The notes below the pieces were generated by a model. That model worked only from the letters and a program-made list of their open reading frames with translations, searched no databases and was not told the origin of the DNA. A DNA stretch of 64,000 bases, taken from contig WNKI01000001.1 of assembly GCA_015350385.1 (NCBI GenBank), forward strand, positions 8,604,130 through 8,668,129, read 5' to 3'. Made by a program: the position numbers and the translations under genes. Source of the DNA: Aculops lycopersici (taxonomy: Eukaryota > Arthropoda > Arachnida > Trombidiformes > Eriophyidae). Shown one piece after another: positions 31,451 through 42,837 of the stretch; within the stretch, counting starts at the first letter, position 1; every line of letters begins with the position of its first letter.

Positions 31451-33516
31451 CATACGTTTAAATCCGCTAATGTGTGCCTTCTATCTGCTCTATTTATTTC
31501 CAGCTCACTGCTAGCTTGAGTTGGCGTCACCTTGATTGGCTGGCAAACTTGTGTATAAACTAAACCTTGAACGTTCGTTTGAGGTCTTGCTGCTTGTTGA
31601 TATTGATGGTGTTGGCTGACAATTGATGATCCCATGCCAACAGGTTGGCCGCTCAAAAACGATAGGCGCCTATGGGTTTTGCACGGCCCCCGATGCGATG
31701 GCAGCGGGCCACCACCTCCGGTTGCCGACTGGCTGCCGCCGGAGCTGCGCCTGGCCGAGGAGGGGTCGAGTTGGCTTCCAGAAGTGGCGCAACACCCGCC
31801 AACAATTTCGCGCTCTCTAGCGGCCGCCAGACTTGTGGAATAGCGTCGTAATCGCGAATCACGAAGCTTTGCCGCCGAACCTGACTGGCCTCCGCTGGCG
31901 CCGGCACTGGTGATTCCCGCCGTCGCCGCGCCCACTCCAGCCACAGCCTGTGGAGCTTCGCCTCCAACCGTCACCGGCTCGGCGTTCGCTTGTCCGGGAT
32001 ACTTTTGCAGGATAATGTGCCGATGATGATGATGATGATGAAGGTGGTGGTGGTGGTGGTTGTTGTTGTTGTTGTTGTTGTAGTTAAGTGAGATGTGATG
32101 CGACCGATGGGCACCCAGTTGAGTTGATTCGGGAATCACGACGCTAGGTGCCGCCTGGTGGCCAGTTGCTGCCGTCGCCGCTTCGGCGGCCAGGTGCACT
32201 GATAGCGGGTTTTCCGTCATGTCGCTACCTGAACTTAGCGTCAGGGTGGTTGTTGGCGAGCTGGCAATCGCCGGAAGTGGCGCTTGGTGCCGGTCGGAAA
32301 CGAAGTTCGAGTCGCTTGTGTGCAATGGACAGCAACCTGTTCCTAAGAGTGGCTCAGCCGATCGACTCTCGCCACTTGTCTCAACCACTTGATTCAAATA
32401 AAGTGGTAGTGGGCCAGGATTTGAGGACTCTCTTTCCTCGGCTGAAATCGATTTATTTATCGGCTGATAGTCGGGCTTATATCCACTCAGGACGCCACAA
32501 CCGCCGCCGCAACTGGAATTAGAGGCGCCGCTACTTGAGCCGGCTAATGGAATGAACTGGATGGGCGCACAGTTGACCAGGTAATGTCTCGGCTCGTACA
32601 CCGGCTCCAATTGTGCTCTGTACTCCTGATTAATTGGGTTAGCTGTTGTGTCTAAATGTTGTTGTTGTTGAAGTTGCTGCTGTTGCTTGCTTGAGTTACT
32701 TTCTTGATTTTGTAAATGTAGTTGCTGCTGCTGCTGCTGATCGACTTCTGCGGTGTTCCTCGTGGCCAACTGGCCAGTAAAACTCGAGCCTGATGCAAAT
32801 TCACAACCGGAAGGGGAACTCGGACCACCAACGGCGACTACCGAGCAAAATGTTGCGCGTCTTGGTCGCGGCGAGCTCCCGTCGCGTCGCCTTTGGGCCG
32901 ACTTTACGGGCGGGCCACCTGGACTTGAGTTAACTAACAAGCCACCAACACTGGCTCTGCTGCCTGGCCTCTGCTTAAACTCGAGTTGTTCCCCTGGAGC
33001 CGAGTCCGAGCCCGTGACCGATACGACCACTTGACCGTCGCCAGTGGTCGCCTCCGGTGTCCGAGGTGCCGCTGGCTGTTGTTGTTGTTGTTGCTGCTGC
33101 TGCTGCTGCTGCTCTTGCTGCTTCTCAGGTAGACTGGACTTGGCGCCAATTTGTCGAGACGCAACGCTCTCATTGTTGTTCGCATTTTTATTCACCTCCA
33201 CTTTCACGGTCGCCTCCGCAGCCAACTCGGCCACGACCGCCGTAGACTCGAGCCGCTCGTCTATGGAGTGGCCCGAATCCATTAGACTTGATGAGCTAAG
33301 ATGCTTATGCCGCGAGGCAGCCGGCTGTTGCTGTTGTTTCTTTTGAAGAGCTTGAGGTCTAGGCGGCGACTTGCTCGCATTGGCTGCTACTGCTTGTGTT
33401 GAGTTGAGGTTGGAGTTGTCCAAACCTTCCTCGTTGTTCGTGTTGCTTGAATTGGGCGCCGCCGCCGCCGCAGCTTCTTCTGCTGTCTGACTCATCTTCG
33501 GGCTCACATCTTCCAT
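31451..33516 (-). CDS. dnc: PDE4/dunce alternative first coding exon D (688 codons)
   Basis: Starts at GGCAATGG and ends at the donor ATG|GTAAGT in phase 2, compatible with the common exon (28.7-kb intron). Seen: polyQ near residue 140, poly-N followed by a histidine-rich block near residue 485-500, many S/G/A runs, and several basic-serine sites: RRATF, RRYSTS and, close to the end, HRRLSFLSGQ and DRRHTLADL. RRLSFL resembles the RRESFL PKA site of canonical UCR1, which the common exon itself does not encode. No folded domain is recognised. As for exons A and B, assignment to PDE4 rests on strand, order, splice phase and motif echoes. It is the most distal first exon I can support. Confidence 0.68.
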
Positions 33517-33873
33517 TGCCGCCGCAAACTTCTTCCAGCTCCTCGTCTCGTCTATCTAGTCGGCCCCTAAATTTTCCCCCTCTCTCTTTCTCTCTATTGT
33601 TTACTAACTCTTTGTGGCGGTTCCCTTCAATTGACTTTACTTCTTGAATTTTGGATACAGATTCTCTTTCTATCTCTTGTTTGCGTGCTGATTGCCCCTC
33701 GAAACTCTCGAGACTCGAAGGCTCTCTCGTCGATTGCGCTCCGGTCAACCGAATGCTAGACCAAACGCTAAACACACAAACCTCTACACTTGTGTAATAT
33801 GATGTAATGTGATGTGATGTGATGTGATGCGAAATGTGCCGCGACAACATCAGCGGCGGCAACCACAGAAACT

Positions 33874-34353
33874 CTAGCGGCGCTTTGTTGACTTCCGGCA
33901 AATCTTGAGCCACTGATGCAGCATCACCTGCGCCTCGGGGTCTCTATCGCTGTGTTGCTTTTGATGCGCTTGTTGCTGCTGCTGTGTATGGTACGCAGAG
34001 CTTGCCGACGATTGGCTGTCTGCCGACGAGCGACCACCAGTCTGTGCGGCGCCGCTGCTCTTGCCGCTACCGCACACCCGTGGATTTTGCTGGCCTCTGC
34101 GTCGACTTTCCTCGTTGGCATTCGGCGCCGATAGCGGAGAGTTGAAAGAGTTCCTATTGCTGTAGCTGTTGCTTTCGACAATATTGTTGCCTGGCTGCGA
34201 CGACGACGACGACGACGACGACGACTGCCACTTGCTGCTAGACCCTTCTCCAAATTCTAAGCTACTCAATGTTGTTTCGTACAAGAGCAACGGCAGCAGT
34301 TTGTGGCTAAATTGGCGTTGGACTCGTTGCTGGTGTCGCGGCTGCGGTTTCAT
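33874..34353 (-). CDS. Hypothetical 159-codon S/Q/N-rich frame upstream of exon D
   Basis: An ATG at 34351-34353 opens a frame with a poly-serine run, Q runs and N-rich stretches like the PDE4 first exons. It ends at TAG 33874 with no donor in phase 2. It could be an upstream frame in the leader of exon D, an unrelated small exon, or chance in triplet-rich DNA. No homology recognised. Confidence 0.2.
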   Translation of the reverse strand: MKPQPRHQQRVQRQFSHKLLPLLLYETTLSSLEFGEGSSSKWQSSSSSSSSSQPGNNIVESNSYSNRNSFNSPLSAPNANEESRRRGQQNPRVCGSGKSSGAAQTGGRSSADSQSSASSAYHTQQQQQAHQKQHSDRDPEAQVMLHQWLKICRKSTKRR

Positions 34354-37300
34354 CAACTTAAAACTTGCCTCTAGAGCTCACAGCTCACTGATCCCCGCTT
34401 TACGTCAGTGCAATACTCCACTCGGTAACGTGACACTTGACTCGTTGTTGCTCACTTCGTCGTCGTCGTCGACGCCGTTTGCCGTCGACCCACAAAATTG
34501 CCACTTCTTCACCAAGACTTTGGCTATATACTTCAATTTTGACTTATTCTTCTCCTTCTCTTTCTTGGTTGCTCTTTTCGTTCCGCCACTTTCTCACCTT
34601 TCGTCTCTCTCTCCCTCAAAGTCTTGTCTACTGGAAACGAACTAAACGTCGACGGTCACGACGCTTTATTGCAAATTTGCAAATTTGCTGATTCCCTCCA
34701 AATGCCAGCGAGCAAGTGAGAGCGAGAGAGGGAGAGGGAGCAAAAGATAAAAATCCTCTCTTTTGATGGGGAGGAAGCGCGAAAATGGACGCGCCAATAT
34801 TGAATAATATCTCACCTGCCGTCGCCATCAAGTTGAGCTGAGTCCCTGCTGCTCACTCCGCGATGATGATCTTTGGTGTTTGCCTGGCAACGAGTTAGTT
34901 AGATAATAATAATAATAACAATATCGCAGCGCAAACAGCGGGAGCAAAAGTTGCATAGGATATAATATTGAGACGAAAGCGATTGGCTCAAATCTGTTGA
35001 GTCTGGTGGCTCAGGCGCCCCAATGAGCTGAGGTCTCGCTTGGTGTCGTCGCCGTCGCCGTCGTCGTCGTCGTCGTCTTCGTGGTGGTAGTCGTAGTTTT
35101 CGCTTGTAGTTGTCGCGTTTGTGGCAGCAATAGCAGCGGTAGCAATATAAGCGGCGACGGCTACAGTAGTCGTGGTAGTTGTGCGCTTAGTTTGCTCGCC
35201 GCAATTATTACACACCACAAAACAACTACCGATGAAGCAGTTTTCTAGTGGTGGTTAAGTTGGTGTTGTTGTTGTCGGTGGTGGTTGAGTGGTGGCATTA
35301 GCTTCTCGCCTTACAATTACCATTCCATCACTATCCATATCACTGGCTCCATTACCATGACTCTTCGTCGTTGGAGTTGTCGTAGCCGTGATATCGCTCT
35401 GCTCATAACGCATACAGAAAATAACACACAACAAACTTTTCGACTCCAACTCGATCCTCGTTGGTTTGTCACCGCTTCTATCGCATCGTGTTCTGGTTTT
35501 CCTCTATTACGATTACGATGACTATTATTATTACTGTCGCCTTTGTTTATGTTTCCCTCGCTTTCCCATTTCCATTGCCGATACTAAGCAAGTCAAATTG
35601 ACAGATTGCTCGCTACGGTCTCCATATTTCGCTCCTTTTTTGCTCTCGCTACTTGCGCTTCCACTTCCACTTCCACGAAACTGGCGCAAAAACACGCACA
35701 AATCGCCGGCCACCTCACCCTCTAGTTCTCTCTATGCCACCGACCGATTGCTGGCTGGTTGGTTGAGTGTTTGGCAAGCTAGTTGGCGTTGGATAGCGAG
35801 CGGCGGAAATGCAACGAGGACAGTGACGAGCCGGCGCCAGAGTTGAAATTGGTCTCAGTGCGCAAGTTCGCACCGAGCGCTCCAGTCACTTGGGCTGCTG
35901 CTCACTTTCTCCCTCCTTTTCTATCACCCTGCGCTGGCGTGGTGGTGCCAGTGGAGGTGGCGATTCTAGTGACAATAGAACAAACAGACCTACCATTAGC
36001 CAATAGGCAAGCCGAAGGAAGTTGCAAATCTGACGCCACTCCGTCGGCACGCGACCAATCGGGCAACAACCAATCGAAAGTGTGTGTCAAAAGTTTAATC
36101 CTTCCTCTTCGAATCGCTCGCACAAAAACACGGCTTGCAAGTTTGGACTGTTTGAGTTAACAGTTTGCTAGGCAGCGCACGTGACGCATCCAGCCAGCGA
36201 GCCGAGCAAACCGAAAGTCTCGTAACTTGCCGAAGCCGGCTTACCAAGCCAGCTCCGGGAATCGGTGGTTATCTTCAATGTCGTCGACGTCGTTCGGTTT
36301 AGTGATGGTCTTGGCAGTAGAAGTAGCAGCAACTTCTCGCTAGATTTGCTGGTTCAACTCTCGAAAAGACCTGAAGCAGCTCTTTTCTCTCTAGTCCAGC
36401 CTCCAATCCGCCTTCTAGATTTTGCTCAGGTAAGTTGAGAGTTACCGAGGGAGCAGCGAGAGGAGCAGTGTTCGAGCTTCCTGTTCTCTTGCGCTTCCTT
36501 CTTTCCCTCATGACACAATCAGAGTCCCCCTTTTTGAACCTAACAACCTACGATTGGGGGAGGCAAAATAGACGAGCCGGCCGGCAAGTTTGCTTCGGGC
36601 AGGTGAACTTGAGTAGTTTCGCTTTCTCCGCCAGGTGAGCAGCAAATTGGCGCTGTCGTCGTCGCGGTCGCCGTCGTTTCTGATGTTGTTTTGTCATCTC
36701 AAAGCCAGCAATTCAACTGACAACTCCTAGTTCTGCTCCAAGTAAAATGCAAAGACCTAGAAGCCGAGCGGCAAACCATAGGGCCCATTAGCTATCAACT
36801 CTTGCTCTACTCTACTCTAGCTAGTTCAGTTTGGTTGTTTTTTCAAGCAGCGCAACGAGCGTACAAAACAACCAGACAAATAGGCGCGCAAAATGACCTT
36901 AATTATCGCGTATCGGATGCGAGCGCGGCGCAGAAGCTATGCGCTGCACTCGCACTGTGAGCTGCGGAGAGGGTTCGGAGTTGAAGTGAATCTGTTGGCT
37001 AGAGAAAATAGCAAAAGACTCACTTACCTTTACCTTTACAGCTGGCTCCTCCTCTACGCGGCGGTTGCTTGTGTCGTCGTGGTCGTCGTTACAAAGGCAG
37101 CAGCAGTGGCGGCGCCGTCGCAGATAGAGGTAAGTGAGCGCCTCGCTCACGCGCGTCACTCTCGCTTGCCATCCAACTCACCTGAGTTGAGGGGTAGAGA
37201 AAACGACAACGTTAGCGATGGAGACAACGACCACGAAAACGATGGCGACGACAAGAGAAAAGAAGCCAGCAGACAGTTAACTTGAGAGCCGCTAATTTTT

Positions 37301-37411
37301 ACCCCACTTCCACCTGAGCGGCCGCAACGCGACAGAATAGAGCAGCAGTTGGCCGCAAAAACACCGAGTCTAAGCCGCAAGTAGTTGAGGTAGAACTAAA
37401 AAGACGAAGAC

Positions 37412-37412
37412 G

Positions 37413-37443
<31 letters not shown>
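37412..37443. repeat. (CTG)n trinucleotide repeat
   Basis: About ten uninterrupted CTG/GCT units in a region without a supported coding frame. Confidence 0.92.
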
Positions 37444-37446
<3 letters not shown>

Positions 37447-40400
37447 TCGCTGGAGTTTTAGACGTTCGTCTGGGAGAAAAAGAACCGAGGACAAGACACT
37501 AGACGCTGGGAGCGAGTTTAATTTGGACGTCAAGTTGGTTTAGTTTGAAGTAAATGTGAGCCAAGTTATGTCGTCGTTCTTGTTTCTAACTCTGACTCGA
37601 AAAAACCGAAGAGATTTAGTCGTTTTCTGGCGGCAGAAAAAAGAAGCGCGACCTTAGAGAGCAAACGAGCAAAACTTACCCGGCCACCGACGTCTCGCCG
37701 TCGGCGATTCGTCATCCTGATTGATGTCGTCGTGGTTTACTCTGCCATCGTTTGTTGCGGCGCATCGCGTTGCACCAATTTCACAAATGTCCACCTGAAA
37801 TCGAAATCGAATCTCAGCTTCTGGCGTCTCGACGAGATATGCGTTTAGTGTCGGCCAATCGGCAAGTGGATGTTGCCATCGACTTCGCTTCAGTTCGAGG
37901 AAAGTGGCAAGACGAGACAAACTCAGTACAATTTGCATACAAACTACCTCAGTGTCGCTGCTTAGCTTTGGTTACAACGGAAGTGAGGAACAGCGACACG
38001 CTCGCGCTCGAGTTTCACAGCGCCACTCTCGATGCTCATTTACAATTACGCATTTGCTTCCCTCTCTCCCTCTCTCTCTCTCTCTCTCCCCCATCTCTAT
38101 CTCTATCTTTTGCCTCATCGTCTCCAACGCTGCAGCTAGCCTCGGTCGCAATTGGAGATCAATTAACGCGGCGAGCTTTAGTTTCAGCTGCTCACAAATG
38201 TTACCTAATTACAGTCCACCAGGCGAAGAGTTAGTCAGTCGACACTTGTAATGTTGTTGCCGGCGGCTCGAATATAGCCGCTCGGTTTGTATCCGTAGCA
38301 CAACGGTGGCATTGAATGGCATAGCATTCCAATGAATTGCATTGAAATGCCATGCCTCGCACTGGGAGAGTGTCACAAGTGTATCGTGCAGTTAACGAAA
38401 CAACAACAATCACGAGGACCCGGCAATAAACGAGCGCCAATCCAGTTCTGATTCCACGAATCCTGGTTAAGTGTATTTGTGACTGTGAGTTCCAATGTGA
38501 CGACGATGGCCGACAATCGTCGTTTTCACGCGCGAAATGGCGGCAGTGAAGTTGCGCAACGCGCTCTTCATTTGTTACGACAGACAAACCACGACCACGA
38601 GGGCTGCCAAAATTATCATATGGAAAGCGAGCGACATGATCAGTCTAATGAACTCGAGCGGAAGTTCAATGCAACCACCTAGTTGCGCTTGCGAGCAGAG
38701 AGGTGTGGAGCGGAGCGGAGCAAGCAAGTTGGGTTTAACTGTTGGTTAATTGGTTAGTCGTTTGCTTTGTCGCATAGATTGGCGCTCGAAGTCTCGCTGG
38801 GTTGATTTAAGTTGCTCTGCCAATCGAGGTGCCAAAGGCGGTGGTTGGCGCTAGCTAGTTGCACTAAGGAGAGACCAAATTCAACTGACGATTCGCCGAT
38901 TGGCACCCAATTTCTGTGCCGCTAAAACTCGGCTAGAAAACCGCGATTGCGTGCCTCCAATTGGCACCTCAAGTGAGAGATATCTCAGCCATCCAGTGCT
39001 CACGTGTGGCACGAGACAAGAATTGGAGCGATCGTTCAGCGACAGGTGGCGGCGGTAGGTAAAGGGCACGAGATAAAGCAGACTAAACCAAAACGAAGCG
39101 TCCAACTCAAGGTCACGTTCTTCCATCTGGAGCGCGTGTCGCCATCACCGTCGCCTTGTGAGCTTGTGGGGTGTTACGTCATCGTCACTCGCTACTCGCC
39201 ACTCGCCACTCGCCACTTGCCGCCACTTAACAGAACAGGTAGCGCAACACAACCACCGGTTCGCTTAGTTTCCGCGGCAAGCGTGTAAACTAAGCGTGGA
39301 TTGGTCTTGTTGCAGATACATTGGTCGGCGCGCGGCATGCGACGGCCATCATCAGGTAAGCTGATTTTGACGCAGGCCGCCACTGCTCACAATAATGCAC
39401 CGATGCAATTCACGCGCCACCGGCGCCCCCATAAGAAGACTCCTCTGACCGGCTTGTTGTTATTATTGCTGTTGCTCGTCAAATGTATCAATCCGCCGCC
39501 ATTACATGACGACGGGCCTACTTCAATGGCCATAGTGTGTTTGTCTGTGTTTGCGTTGGCTGGCCTAGCTCTAGACCAACTCATGATCGCACTGTAGTTC
39601 TATCTTAAACACAAATAGAGAGGAACAACAAGCAAAAATACGCGTGCAAGTATCAATCTAACGAATCAGGAGAAAAAAGACCAACTAGCAGCAACAACTA
39701 CAATTTCGACCAGACGACGACTACAACAACTAAACCGAACCGAACCGAACCAAATGTAGCTTGCCAACCAAATAAACTCGCAACTAAATCTCTCATCTGC
39801 CTCCGAGTCGTTTGAGTAGCTAGCTACAGGGTCTAGTTATTTAGTTGCACATAGCTAGCTGGCTGGTTTGCTAGACTCCCGTCAGCAGCATAGCAGCAAG
39901 TTTGTAAATACACCCAGCGGAACTCGGCCTCCTTCTCTGTGGCCAGCTAGCTAGCCAGCTAGCTAGCTTTGCTACAAGCCTAGTACATAAACACAAGAGA
40001 GCAAGCAAACAAGAGAGAGAGAGAGAGCTACACGTACTTGCAAAAAGACAATGACTCGACACCCGCAGTGGCGAAAGCGGAGGCTGGCGGGTTGTTGTAT
40101 GTATTTATAAAGGCCGGCGCCGTCGCTCTCGCTTCCGCCGCCACCATTTCGCAGGCGGCAATCTCGGTATCCCGTTGCGTTTGTTTTGGCCTTAAAAAGT
40201 TGGCATTCAGCGAGCAACTTAAATCTTCTCCCACAAACTGAGAGGTGGCAAGCCGCTAAATTTTGGCGGCCCTTTAGTCAGAGATCAATAGAAATGGAGG
40301 CGATATTTTGGTTTCCCCTGGCACAAGAGTTTAGGGGGTAATTTTATACAACTGGCTCGTCTTTGTTGCTCAGTTTAGTTTCCGAGAAAAACAAGAGACA

Positions 40401-40821
40401 CTTGCCCCCATCTCAATCCTTTGTCCACTATGATCCATTCAATCCAATCCAATTCAATCCAATCCAATTCCGTTCCCATTTATTACATCTCAATTGTAAT
40501 ACATGCACAGGCAGAAATGGCAATCGCAACTCCAGCGCCAGAAGCGGCGCCTGTCATTTGAGGCGCGTGATTTTTTAACTCGCCTCTACTCTTCAATCTC
40601 AATTGGCCAGTTAAAATAACAACAACAACAACCACGGGATCTAGGCGAGCCAGTAAACGACGCCGACGACGACAAAGTTCAACTTGCATGCCACAAAATC
40701 GACTTGGCTTTCGCCTCGGGGTTTCGGGGGACTGAAAGCGAGAGTGAAAGTTGGAGCGCGAGTTTTGTGCTTTCATGATACAACATGGAGATCAATCTAA
40801 CAAGCGCAAAACGATCATTTC

Positions 40822-40858
40822 CTCGCTTGCCTAGGAGAGTTTTTCTCAGGCAAGCGAG
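40822..40858. repeat. Long hairpin with perfect 11-bp stem
   Basis: CTCGCTTGCCT (40822-40832) pairs with AGGCAAGCGAG (40848-40858); an inner GAG/CTC pairing continues the stem. It is outside any supported gene. It shares the GGCAAGC half of the palindrome repeated at 10.6-13.5 kb. Confidence 0.85.
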
Positions 40859-41944
40859 AGTTTCTAGCTGCATGCTTCCGATGGCCAATTGTCAGCAAAT
40901 TGGTGAAAGCTCGTTTAAATTGGCAAGCTTGGCGAATTGATCGCCACCGGTACTGCTCCCTCGCCAGCCAACTGGCTTCATGGTAACAGCAGCCTCCATT
41001 GATCGGCCAACATTCACGTGGCTATTTGTTTTTTCACAAATAGTTGGAAGTGACAATCGCGAGTCGAGCAAAAAGGAAGAACTGTGGGGAGATTGAAATC
41101 ACTGTAACCATGGGAGAAGCTCGTGCACTTGGCGTCACGGTGGCGCACGAGCCGCAATTGAGTTGCCACTGCGGTCGCTAGGTCCCTCCGCTGTTTTGCT
41201 CACTTGCTCGCACCGACGAAATGAAATGGTACGCTGAATTAGGCTAATTAGGCTGAGATGTCGTCGCAGTGATTCGAGTTGCTGCTTTGGATTCTGCAAC
41301 AGCAGTAACATTCATCTCTCTACTCCCCCCAAATGCCAACATCATGGACGACGATTATGAGCAGCAGCAGTTTTAGTTCTGGTAGCAAAGCCACAGACAA
41401 TTTACTCACATCACGATCATAAGTCGCGCTAGTTGGTTGCGCGCGCGAGCTAATTCTCCTGTTGTCATGACTCGCGAGCTTCGACTCGAAACACCAAGAC
41501 GAGAAGTGGAACTAGAGTTAAAATACTTCAACGTTACTAGTTAGCTGGTCGGTTGTTCGATCTGTTGGTTAGTTAGCTAGCGATACTTTCAACTGAACCA
41601 TCTTCGTGCAAAGCCATCTCCGGTCGGCGGCTCGAGTTGTGCGCCTCCAAGTTTACAGTCCACCGAGGAGTAACTAGACGAGCTGCTCGGTTTCAAAGCT
41701 ACAGACCACCAGAGTAGAAAAAGTTGAGCAGCCGAGAGCCACGATCAGCGAGTCGATTAGTTGTAGGCTTGTATTCGGTGCCATGCTAAAAGTTACCCTC
41801 CTTGTCACTCCCCCTAAAACGCACCACAACACTAGCCAATTTGACCGAACGACCGCCCTACAATCAATCAAGTCTCGCTATGTCTGCCTGCCGGCCTGCC
41901 TGTCTCTCTTTCTCTCCCTCTATCTAGAGGGAGGAAGAGATGGT

Positions 41945-41972
41945 TGGGTGAAATATATATATATTTCACCCA
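41945..41972. repeat. Perfect 28-bp palindrome
   Basis: TGGGTGAAATATAT is followed immediately by its reverse complement, with no spacer. It lies about 0.9 kb beyond the 3' end of RIOK1, in non-coding DNA. Confidence 0.9.
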
Positions 41973-42837
41973 GCTTATTGAGTTGGAAAACAAACTTTCC
42001 ACCAAATGACTCAAACGATCGCCTGACGCAACCAGCGCGAGGCCAAAACAAACCGAGATAGATTAGCATACAAGCTAGCGAGCAATCTGGTGACGTAACG
42101 AGGGGCGCCCCAGACTCAACAGCTTCCTCTCTATCTCTAAACCGCAAGTTAGATTAACATCTCACTCACTTATCCCGCCTGCTTACTTCTCAATCCAATC
42201 CCTTGGTCTAGTGACTCAATCGATGGGGACATCTATCAGTTTAGTCGTTGTTGCAGCTGTAACTGCAGCTGCTATTGCTGTTGCTGTTGAGAGCTACGCC
42301 TAGAAATCGCGTGGCGAAAGCGGCAAACCATATGGCCAATCTTTAACAAACATAAGTGTTTGCTATGATGACTAACAAACTCTCTATTTGCTACTTATCA
42401 TCAATTCAATAAACAAATGAGCAATCCATAATGTTTACCACGATTACTAGAACTACAGCTACTGTCACTACTAGTACTAATTTCGGCTCAATTTACATAT
42501 CTCACTCTTCCTCGCCAAAGGGATATTGTGAACCGAGTAGTCGATTCTTCTCTCGGCTGCAAAAGCAATCGTCGCTTGTTACTTTGGGACGAAAGCTATT
42601 GGCTGTCTTGGCGACAGTGTAGTCGTGGCAACCAACAAGCTAAAGTGAGAGAGCGAGACTACAGATAGACTAGACGCTAGGAGCAACAAAACAGTGGACC
42701 GGAAATGGCAAATGAGTTTTCTCTGACACAGCAGTAGCGAGGAGTTTCGAGAGTAGCAACGATTTCAGAAACACCATCAACCAGAACGCAAACACACTAA
42801 ATAGAGTATCTAACAAATTTAGCAATGGCAATACCAA

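Larger units (their letters stand above)
33517..42837. other. Long stretch without a supported gene (5' flank of PDE4)
   Basis: Apart from the hypothetical frame above, nothing coding is convincing. Contents: GATGT repeats (33802-33826), GTC/CGT triplets (35045-35080), a CTG run (37412-37443), CCGAA pentamers (39735-39752), ACTCGCC heptamers (39190-39215), a 15-bp direct repeat CAATCCAATCCAATT (about 40441-40470), a 28-bp palindrome (41945-41972), a long hairpin (40822-40858), and two plus-strand exon-like segments (37042-37129, 39316-39355). A good minus-strand donor GCCGG|GTAAGT at 37676-37681 follows a frame closed in phase 2 and could end a non-coding PDE4 leader exon. Confidence 0.5.

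Noticed and set aside
33359..33913. 184-codon minus frame overlapping the start of exon D
   Set aside because: Starts at a non-ATG codon and overlaps exon D in another frame; composition is a shadow.
34810..34860. ATGGCGACGGCAG|GTGAGA on the minus strand as a PDE4 micro-exon
   Set aside because: The ATG frame leaves phase 1, which would shift the frame in the common exon.
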